Source: Aureivirga sp. CE67 (GTDB lineage Bacteria > Bacteroidota > Bacteroidia > Flavobacteriales > Flavobacteriaceae). Taken from it: a DNA stretch of 64,000 nucleotides. Shown here in pieces: positions 17,797 to 24,942 of this stretch. Under the pieces are notes generated by a model, which saw only the letters and a program-made list of their open reading frames with translations, had not been told where the DNA came from and did not search any database. Made by a program: the position numbers and the translations under genes. Within the stretch, counting starts at the first letter, position 1. Each line of letters opens with the position of its first letter. The stretch spans positions 310,001 to 374,000 of the forward strand of contig NZ_JADOTV010000002.1 in the NCBI RefSeq assembly GCF_015767245.1, read 5' to 3'.

Positions 17797-19113
17797 TTAT
17801 TTTTTTTCTGTTGGAAGATATTCTAATGTTAGACGTTGGTTAGGGTTCAAATATTTCTTTGCAACCTCACGAATTTCTTCTCTTGTAATAGAGTTATAGA
17901 TATTTACTTCATTGTTAATAAGGTTGATGTCTCCGTATAACATGTAATATCTAGCTAAAGAATTAGCAATTCCTTCAATACTTGAATTTGAATTTACAAA
18001 ACGATTTTCAATTTTGTTTTTTAATTTTTCAAATTCTCTTTCAGAAATTAAATTAGTTTGTAAATCTACGATTTCTTTATCGATTTCACTCTTTAATTCA
18101 TCTAAAGTAACATCTCCTAAAGGTAATCCGTAAATGATGTATGCTCCATAATCTTCTTGACTAAAGCTAAATGCTCCAATTTGTAAAGCTTTCTTTTGCT
18201 CATCAACGATTTTCTTGTATAAACGAGAACTTTTTCCATCAGATAAAATAGTAGAAATCATGTCTAAGATATAAGCATCTTTTTCTTTCATAGAAGGAGT
18301 TCTATAAGCTTCTACTAAAGCAGGAATCTGAATGTTTGGATCATGATAAGTAGCGTGAATTTCCTCAGTGATAGGATCTTCTTTAATTACTTTTCTTGTT
18401 ACCTCTTTTCCTTTAGGAATAGGTCCAAAATAAAGTTGGATTAATTTTTTAGTTTCAGCGATATCAATATCTCCAGCAACAACTAATACTGCGTTGTTTG
18501 GTACGTAAAATTTATCGTTAAAAGCTAAAAACTCATCTAAAGTTGCAGCATCTAAGTGATCCATAGATCCGATAGTTGCCCAACGGTAAGGGTGTTTTTT
18601 AAATAAGTTTTTCTTTACCTCTGCTAAGAAGTTTCCGTAAGGAGCATTGTCTACTCTTAATCTTTTCTCTTCTTTTACAACTTCGTTTTGTGTGTCTACA
18701 CCAACTTGATTAATTACTGGGTGAAGCATTCTTTCAGACTCCATCCATAATCCTAATGCTAAATTGTTAGATGGAAAAACTTCGTAGTAATAAGTTCTAT
18801 CATCAGTAGTGTTTGCATTGTTTTTTCCTCCGTTAGAAGTTACCATCTCAAACCACTTTCCTCTTTCGATGTTTTTTGTTCCTTCAAATAAAAGATGTTC
18901 GAAAAAGTGTGCGAATCCAGTTCTTTCTGGATCTTCATCCTTCGCTCCAACGTGATACATTACTGAAGTTGTCACAACAGGAGCTGAATTGTCCTTATGT
19001 AATACAACGTGCAGACCATTGTCTAAGTCGTATTCCTCAAAATCTACTTTTTGTGCCATAGTTACATTCGCCATTAAGGTTGCGACGGCTAGACCTATAA
19101 AACTTTTTTTCAT
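17797..19113 (-). CDS. M16 family zinc metallopeptidase, catalytic subunit
   Basis: This 438-residue exported protease has a signal peptide (about 1-21, NVTMAQ) and the inverted zinc motif HFFEH at residues 69-73. A downstream glutamate in NEVVKEEKRLRVDN is the likely third ligand. It hydrolyses peptides or small proteins in the periplasm. It is first in a two-gene operon with the inactive M16 partner at 15694. A possible -7 element (TAATTTTG on the minus strand, plus 19140-19147) lies just upstream. Confidence 0.94.
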   Translation of the reverse strand: MKKSFIGLAVATLMANVTMAQKVDFEEYDLDNGLHVVLHKDNSAPVVTTSVMYHVGAKDEDPERTGFAHFFEHLLFEGTKNIERGKWFEMVTSNGGKNNANTTDDRTYYYEVFPSNNLALGLWMESERMLHPVINQVGVDTQNEVVKEEKRLRVDNAPYGNFLAEVKKNLFKKHPYRWATIGSMDHLDAATLDEFLAFNDKFYVPNNAVLVVAGDIDIAETKKLIQLYFGPIPKGKEVTRKVIKEDPITEEIHATYHDPNIQIPALVEAYRTPSMKEKDAYILDMISTILSDGKSSRLYKKIVDEQKKALQIGAFSFSQEDYGAYIIYGLPLGDVTLDELKSEIDKEIVDLQTNLISEREFEKLKNKIENRFVNSNSSIEGIANSLARYYMLYGDINLINNEVNIYNSITREEIREVAKKYLNPNQRLTLEYLPTEKK

Positions 19114-19233
19114 AATTAATTATTAGATAAAACAGTTTTCAAAATTACTTATTTAAATCTGTTAAACACTAAGTTTAGCATATTTAATTAACAGTAAAAT
19201 TGATAAATACTTTACATAAATTAGTGTTTATTT

Positions 19234-19263
19234 TCAATTCTTGTTTATACAAACAAGAATTGA
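19234..19263. repeat. Perfect 13-bp inverted repeat
   Basis: TCAATTCTTGTTT and AAACAAGAATTGA are separated by 4 bases, about 120 bases upstream of the M16 start. It could be an operator or a hairpin in a leader. There is no T run to mark it as a terminator. Confidence 0.6.
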
Positions 19264-19466
19264 TTTCTTCATCAGACTTCTGTTTTATAAAAATGTTACA
19301 GAAATGATTGATTATTTTAAGTAAAAAGTTTTTTTAGGAATTCATAGCAATTTTTACCCTAAGCAAAATTTAACCAATTAAGCATTCTCTTTTCATTATA
19401 ATTTGACTTTAAAAACCCAGCAAAGTCTTGCGCATTTTTTCCCCTACGGCTTGAAATATTTTGTCT

Positions 19467-19541
19467 AAAAAACAATCTATTTTGCCCTTCTATTTTGCCC
19501 CAAATTTTACTTTTTTTCAAAAAATAAATAGATTGTTTTTT
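19467..19541. promoter_or_regulatory. Candidate operator: 12-bp direct repeats within a 16-bp inverted repeat
   Basis: TCTATTTTGCCC occurs twice, at 19476-19487 and 19489-19500, one base apart (13-bp period). The pair overlaps the left arm of a long-range inverted repeat of 16 bases (AAAAAACAATCTATTT and AAATAGATTGTTTTTT, loop about 42 bases). AraC-type regulators often bind direct repeats, and this site lies about 300 bases upstream of three AraC-type genes. The repeats are seen; the operator role is inferred. Confidence 0.5.
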
Positions 19542-19723
19542 ATCTGATTTTTCAAATATTTCGATGCAAACTTAGAGAGAGAATTTGGATTGAAAAATTG
19601 TTTTATATACAAAAACTTAAATTTTTTATTAAAATTTATAAATTTTACAAATATTAATGTATTGATTTTTAGATGTTTATTTATGTTTTGTGATTTTGCT
19701 TAAGTTCAGTTGTGTTTTTACAT

Positions 19724-19731
19724 TATATTTG
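19724..19731 (+). promoter_or_regulatory. Possible -7 element of the regulator array
   Basis: TATATTTG lies 64 bases upstream of the first TPR/AraC gene. The nearest TTTG is 25 bases upstream (19695-19698), longer than the usual spacing, so support is weak. Confidence 0.4.
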
Positions 19732-19794
19732 TAATTGAAATTGCATGATTGAGTAAAAAACATAAATTGAAAAAAGGAAATAGGTCGATTAATA

Positions 19795-21477
19795 ATGTTG
19801 TTTAGGAAAATTTTTTTATTCATATTCTACTTTTTTTGTATGAATTCTTTTGCCCAAATTAATGTGGGAGAATTCCTCGAAAAGGAGTATAAAAATATTA
19901 GGGAAAAGTATATACAAAAATCAAAGAATGATTCCGTAAAGAAAAAATATATTGAACTGTACATTGGTAAAGGAAAGAAAGAAAATAATATGTTTCGAAT
20001 TGCAGATGGTTATCAAATGCAGTACTTATTAAGTGAAAAAAAAGCTACAAAATATTTAGATAGCATACTTGAGATAAATGGAGATTCAGAAAATAATTTT
20101 TCTTTTTATGCTCATGTCCAAAAAGGACTTCATTATTATGAAAAAAGAAACTATATAAAAGCTTTAGAGCATTATATAAAATCTGCGAAAATTGTTGAAA
20201 AAATAGATGATAAGTCTGAATTTCTAGATTTAAAATTCAAAATAGCTGTTGCTAAAATGAATCATAATTTGAAAGAGGAAGCTTCTATGGATTTTCTGGA
20301 GTTTTATACTAATTGTAAGAAAGAGAAAGATTATGATTGGTTGGAGAAAAAATCATTATCGAATCTGGCAAAGGTATTTTTAAGTTTAAAAAAAACAGAT
20401 TCTGCTAAAATTTATCAAGATGTTTGGGTGCATAAATTTTACACAAAATCAACAAATGAAGAGAAGTTTAATTCTTTGATTCGTTGGGCTGAATATTTTT
20501 ATCAAAAAGAAAATTATCAATCTTCTTTAGATTCTTTGAATAAAGCATTAAAAATGTTTCATGAAGACACTAGTTTAAAATCTAATGATGAACAAGATCT
20601 TTACTATTTACTTTATTTAAACCATGCTAAAATTTACAATAATAAAGATGTGAAGTTTTTATTAAAATCAGATTCGATTATAAGTAGTGAAGGATGGAGT
20701 ATTAATCAAAATAGTTTGAGAATTTATCCGCTTTTAGTTGATTATTATAAAAATCATGACACTGATAGAAATATTAATGAACAGATTAAGTTCACAGGAG
20801 AATTGATTAAATATGATAGTGTTATAGATGTAAATAATAAAAGTATTGTCAATCAATTAAAGAAGTTTTATTTAGATAATCATAATAGCGAAAAAGAGAA
20901 ATTAGAACAAGAAGTTTCAAAAGCTAAAAGTCAAAAGAATATTTTAGAAATTATTACAGTTTTACTTTTAGTAAGTGGTTTTGGTTTGTTTTTTAGAAAA
21001 AAGTTTAAGTTTCAAAAGAAAAAGGTTGAAAGGAAGATTGAAAAAAAGGTAATAAAGGAAGTTAAAAAAGAAAGTAAAAAAGAAACGAAACGTACAATTC
21101 GAAATCTAGAAAATGGTTTGTCTGAAAACTATGTTTTAGAAACTTTGGAGAAGTTGAATCAATTTGAAAAATCAAAAAACTTTATCAAAAAAAAATACAC
21201 ACTTCAAATTTTAGCAAAAGAGCTTGAAACTAATAGTACATATTTATCGAAAATAATCAATCAAGAAAAAGGGGAGAGTTTTTCAAATTATATAAATAAT
21301 CTAAAGATTTCATATATCACGGAAAAGTTGGAAAAAGACTCGAAGTTTAGAAATTATACGATAAAAGCTCTTGCGGAAGAAGCAGGTTTCAATACTACAC
21401 AAAGTTTTACGAAAGCCTTTGAGAAAAAACACCAGAAATCGATTTTAGATTTCATTGAAAAATTAGAAAATAGTTAA
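19795..21477 (+). CDS. Membrane-tethered TPR / AraC-type HTH regulator, array copy 1
   Basis: This 560-residue protein has a signal peptide (about 1-21, MNSFAQ). A periplasmic TPR-like helical region follows (about 85-360, e.g. YEKRNYIKALEHYIKSAKIV). A short coiled segment leads to one transmembrane helix (about 383-400, LEIITVLLLVSGFGLFF) and a very Lys-rich cytoplasmic linker. An AraC-type DNA-binding domain follows (about 465-555, LQILAKELETNSTYLSKIIN and IKALAEEAGFNTTQSFTKAF). The layout suggests a one-component sensor that binds DNA while membrane-bound. The stop overlaps the next start (TAATG), so the array is translationally coupled. The signal sensed is unknown. Confidence 0.9.
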   Translation: MLFRKIFLFIFYFFCMNSFAQINVGEFLEKEYKNIREKYIQKSKNDSVKKKYIELYIGKGKKENNMFRIADGYQMQYLLSEKKATKYLDSILEINGDSENNFSFYAHVQKGLHYYEKRNYIKALEHYIKSAKIVEKIDDKSEFLDLKFKIAVAKMNHNLKEEASMDFLEFYTNCKKEKDYDWLEKKSLSNLAKVFLSLKKTDSAKIYQDVWVHKFYTKSTNEEKFNSLIRWAEYFYQKENYQSSLDSLNKALKMFHEDTSLKSNDEQDLYYLLYLNHAKIYNNKDVKFLLKSDSIISSEGWSINQNSLRIYPLLVDYYKNHDTDRNINEQIKFTGELIKYDSVIDVNNKSIVNQLKKFYLDNHNSEKEKLEQEVSKAKSQKNILEIITVLLLVSGFGLFFRKKFKFQKKKVERKIEKKVIKEVKKESKKETKRTIRNLENGLSENYVLETLEKLNQFEKSKNFIKKKYTLQILAKELETNSTYLSKIINQEKGESFSNYINNLKISYITEKLEKDSKFRNYTIKALAEEAGFNTTQSFTKAFEKKHQKSILDFIEKLENS

Positions 21478-23126
21478 TGAGAAATATTTTAATGATAATA
21501 TCTTTCTTTTTGGGAATTAATTGTTTTGCACAGATTGATACAGAAGAATTTATAAAGAAAGAATATAGAGATATTGATGATAATTATATTATAACTGCGC
21601 TTAATGATTCAATCCGAAGAAGATATATAGATTTATATATATATAAAGCTAAGAAAGAAAAAAGCGCAATTAAAATAGCAACAGGTTATAAAATTCATTA
21701 TGAATATTATAAAAATAGATTTAAAGCTGCTCCATATTTAGATAGTATTTTAGCTGTAAAAAACAATCCATATCGCTATTACAATTATTTTGCATATGGA
21801 GAAAAAGCAATGTTATATAGGTTTAAAAATGATACAAAAAAAGCTATAGAATATTATAAAAGGGCTGAAGAAATTGCTGAAAAAATAGGTCATGTTTTTG
21901 GAGTTTATTGGGTGAAATATGAACTTGCTTCTATAAAAATGAATTATCATCAAAAGGAAGAAGTTGTACAAGATTTGATTGAAGTTTATGATTTTTGTCA
22001 AAAGAATGAAGGAGAAAAATATGAATTATTAGAAAATAATACATTAATTATATTATCACGTGTATTACTATTATTAAAGAAAAATGATCTAGCTATAAAA
22101 TATTTAGAATATTGGCAAGAAAAACATTATAATAATTCTAAAGTATTAAAGAAATATTTTTCCCTTATCAATTGGGGGATTTATCTTCATCAGAAAGAAT
22201 ATTATAAAGCGTCAACAGATTCATTAGCTAAAGGATTAAAACTTCATAATGAATATTTTAAGCTTAAATCAGATGTGCATGAAATTTATTATCATCTGTA
22301 TTTAAATGATTTAAAGTATTATGGAATAGGAAATATAAAATATTTGTTAAAATCCGACTCTCTATATACAAATACACGTGATACTTTACTTAATCGAAAT
22401 CGTTTGAGAATTTACCCTCTTCTAATTGATTATTATAGAGATGAATATATTAATGATGTTGAAAAGCAAATATTTTATGCGAATAGATTAATAAAGTTAG
22501 ACAGCACATATGATGCTAGGAATAAAGACGTTTTAGGTACTTTCAAAAAATATGATATTGAAAAAATAAAAAAACAGAAAGAAGATTTAGAAAAAGAAAT
22601 TGAAAATGTTGCTAATCAAAAGAGATTACTAGTTTTTATAATATCAATATCTCTATTAATTCTTATTTATTTTTTGTGGAAAAAAAAGCAGAAAAATCGA
22701 CTAAAGAAAGTAGTCAATAATTCTGAAGATGCTGTTATAGAAAGTGAAAATAATAAAGAGAAGTCGCTATCAAATGATGTAATTGAAGATATTTTAAGTA
22801 AACTCGATAAGTTTGAAAAATCTGAAGGCTTTATCAAGAAAAAATATACACTTCAAATCTTAGCAAAAGAGCTTGAAACAAATAGTACATATTTATCGAA
22901 AATAATCAATCAAGAAAAAGGGGAGAGTTTTTCAAATTATATAAATAATCTAAAGATTTCATATATCACGGAAAAGTTGGAAAAAGACTCGAAGTTTAGA
23001 AATTATACGATAAAAGCTCTTGCGGAAGAAGCAGGTTTCAATACTACACAAAGTTTTACGAAAGCCTTTGAGAAGAAACATCAGAAATCGATTTTAGATT
23101 TCATTGAAAAATTAGAAAATAGTTAA
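21477..23126 (+). CDS. Membrane-tethered TPR / AraC-type HTH regulator, array copy 2
   Basis: This 549-residue protein has the same architecture: signal peptide (about 1-19, NCFAQ), TPR-like sensor, transmembrane helix at about 383-400 (LVFIISISLLILIYFLW) and HTH at about 455-545. The last roughly 85 residues are identical to copy 1, while the sensor half is clearly different. It is much closer to copy 3 in the sensor (both contain NDSIRRRYIDLYIYKAKKEK). It overlaps both neighbours by one base (TAATG). The ligand and targets are unknown. Confidence 0.9.
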   Translation: MRNILMIISFFLGINCFAQIDTEEFIKKEYRDIDDNYIITALNDSIRRRYIDLYIYKAKKEKSAIKIATGYKIHYEYYKNRFKAAPYLDSILAVKNNPYRYYNYFAYGEKAMLYRFKNDTKKAIEYYKRAEEIAEKIGHVFGVYWVKYELASIKMNYHQKEEVVQDLIEVYDFCQKNEGEKYELLENNTLIILSRVLLLLKKNDLAIKYLEYWQEKHYNNSKVLKKYFSLINWGIYLHQKEYYKASTDSLAKGLKLHNEYFKLKSDVHEIYYHLYLNDLKYYGIGNIKYLLKSDSLYTNTRDTLLNRNRLRIYPLLIDYYRDEYINDVEKQIFYANRLIKLDSTYDARNKDVLGTFKKYDIEKIKKQKEDLEKEIENVANQKRLLVFIISISLLILIYFLWKKKQKNRLKKVVNNSEDAVIESENNKEKSLSNDVIEDILSKLDKFEKSEGFIKKKYTLQILAKELETNSTYLSKIINQEKGESFSNYINNLKISYITEKLEKDSKFRNYTIKALAEEAGFNTTQSFTKAFEKKHQKSILDFIEKLENS

Positions 23127-24775
23127 TGAGAAATATTTTAATGATAATATCTTTCTTTTTAGGGGTTAATTGTTTTGCGCAGATTGATATTGAGAAAATT
23201 CTTAAAAAGGGATATAAAGATATTGGAATAAATTACATAATTGCTGAACTTAATGATTCAATCCGTAGAAGATATATAGATTTATATATATACAAAGCTA
23301 AAAAAGAGAAAAATCCATACAGAATCGTAAATGGTTATAAAATTGGATATGATTATTCTAAAGATATATTTGAAGGTGCACCATATTTGGATAGTATTTT
23401 AGCTGTAAAAGATAATCCAAAACCTTATTATTTTTATTATGCTTATGCTCAAAAGGCAATGTTATGTAGATTTAAAAACGACATAAATAAAGCGATAGAT
23501 TATTATATTAAATCTCAAAATATTGCTGAAAGTTTAGGAGATACTTTAGGAGTTTATAAGGTTAAGTATGAAATTGCTACAGTAAAAATGAATTATCATC
23601 AAAAGGAAGAAGTAGTAGAAGATTTAATAGAAATTTACAATTTTTGTCAAAAAAATAGAGGAAAATTATATGAAAATCTAGAAAAAAGAACCATTGGAAT
23701 ATTAACACGTGTTTTGTTACTGTTGAAAAAAAATGATCAAGCTTATGGATACATGAAATATTGGCAAGAAAGGCATTATGCAAAAGCTAATGTATATCAA
23801 AAGTATTTTTTTCTAACAAATTGGGGTATTTATTATCATCAAAAGGAATATTATAAAGCTTCCATTGATTCATTAGCTAAAGGATTAAAAATACACAATG
23901 AATATTTTGAACATAAAGCCGATATTCATGAAATATATTATTATTTATACTTAAGTAAGTTAAAGAAAAATGGTTTAGGAAACATAAAACTCCTGTTAAA
24001 GTCTGATTCTTTATACATGAATAAATATGATACTATATTGAACCAAAATCGTTTAAAAATATATCCTCTATTAATTGATTTTTATAAACAAAAAGAAGAT
24101 ATAACAAAACAAATATTATATACGGATAGATTAATTATGTTAGATAGTATTTATGATGCTGAAAATAATGATGTTGTAAATAATATTAAAAAATATGATA
24201 TTGAAAAAATAAAAAAACAGAAAGAAGATTTAGAAAAAGAAATTGAAAAAGTTGCTAATCAAAAGATATTACTAGTTTCTATAATATCAATATCTCTATT
24301 AATTTTTATTTATTTTTTGTGGAAAAAAAAGCAGAAAAATCAACTAAAAAAAGAGATAGATAATTCTGAAGGTGTTGTTGAGGAAAGTGAAAATAATAAA
24401 GAGAAGTCTTTATCAAATGATGTAATTGAAGATATTTTAAGTAAACTGGATAAGTTTGAAAAATCTGATAGCTTTATCAAGAAAAAATACACACTTCAAA
24501 TCTTAGCAAAAGAATTAGATACGAATAGTACGTATTTGTCCAAAGTAATCAATCAGAAAAAAGGAGAGAATTTTTCAAATTATATTAATAATCTAAAGAT
24601 TTCATATATCACGGAAATATTAGAAAAAGAATCAAAGTTTAGAAATTATACGATAAAAGCTCTTGCTGAAGAAGCTGGTTTTAATACTACACAAAGTTTT
24701 ACTAAAGCTTTTGAGAAAAAGAATAAAAAAACAATAATAAATTATATAAATCAATTGGTAAATGAAAAAGACTAG
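23126..24775 (+). CDS. Membrane-tethered TPR / AraC-type HTH regulator, array copy 3
   Basis: This 549-residue protein has a signal peptide almost identical to copy 2 (NCFAQ), a TPR-like periplasmic part, a transmembrane helix near 383-400 and an AraC-type HTH near 455-540. The HTH has a few substitutions relative to copies 1 and 2 (e.g. SKVINQKKGENFSNYINN), and the last 15 residues have diverged (NKKTIINYINQLVNEKD). The 3' end overlaps a 56-codon ORF by 14 bases. It is probably expressed in one message with copies 1 and 2. Confidence 0.9.
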   Translation: MRNILMIISFFLGVNCFAQIDIEKILKKGYKDIGINYIIAELNDSIRRRYIDLYIYKAKKEKNPYRIVNGYKIGYDYSKDIFEGAPYLDSILAVKDNPKPYYFYYAYAQKAMLCRFKNDINKAIDYYIKSQNIAESLGDTLGVYKVKYEIATVKMNYHQKEEVVEDLIEIYNFCQKNRGKLYENLEKRTIGILTRVLLLLKKNDQAYGYMKYWQERHYAKANVYQKYFFLTNWGIYYHQKEYYKASIDSLAKGLKIHNEYFEHKADIHEIYYYLYLSKLKKNGLGNIKLLLKSDSLYMNKYDTILNQNRLKIYPLLIDFYKQKEDITKQILYTDRLIMLDSIYDAENNDVVNNIKKYDIEKIKKQKEDLEKEIEKVANQKILLVSIISISLLIFIYFLWKKKQKNQLKKEIDNSEGVVEESENNKEKSLSNDVIEDILSKLDKFEKSDSFIKKKYTLQILAKELDTNSTYLSKVINQKKGENFSNYINNLKISYITEILEKESKFRNYTIKALAEEAGFNTTQSFTKAFEKKNKKTIINYINQLVNEKD

Positions 24776-24932
24776 AAAAATAGAATTAAAAAATATAGAA
24801 AAAGTCAAAGAGAAAGATATTTCCGATTTTGAACATGTTAGTTTAGAGTTTGGATTTGATGTAAATCATTCAATACTGTGTATTTCTGGAAAAGATGAAA
24901 TAGATATTTCAACTAGATTAACTAATATTTAA
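24762..24932 (+). CDS. Small ORF of 56 residues, unrecognised
   Basis: ATG at 24762 lies inside the last codons of the preceding regulator gene (14-base overlap, different frame) and the ORF ends 10 bases before the peptidase ATG. The product begins MKKTRKIELKNIEKVKEKDI, very Lys/Glu-rich. It ends with a less charged part containing one Cys and several Ser/Thr (VNHSILCISGKDEIDISTRL). It fills the gap between the two genes exactly, in the pattern of a coupled operon member. A basic N-terminus before a variable tail is reminiscent of Bacteroidota natural-product precursor peptides. However, there is no GG cleavage motif and no modification enzyme nearby. Real expression is likely but not proven. 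Confidence 0.55.
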   Translation: MKKTRKIELKNIEKVKEKDISDFEHVSLEFGFDVNHSILCISGKDEIDISTRLTNI

Positions 24933-24942
24933 AGGGGATTAT

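Larger units (their letters stand above)
19114..19794. other. Long intergenic region between M16 operon and regulator array
   Basis: This stretch of 681 bases has no convincing gene. It holds a 13-bp perfect inverted repeat (19234-19263), a 13-bp-period direct repeat inside a 16-bp inverted repeat (19467-19541) and a -7-like element at 19724-19731. The rest is plain AT-rich sequence. Confidence 0.7.

Noticed and set aside
19241-19541. Possible CRISPR array from the repeated short motifs
   Set aside because: Only two 12-bp direct copies one base apart, with no spacer-repeat periodicity and no cas genes in the window.
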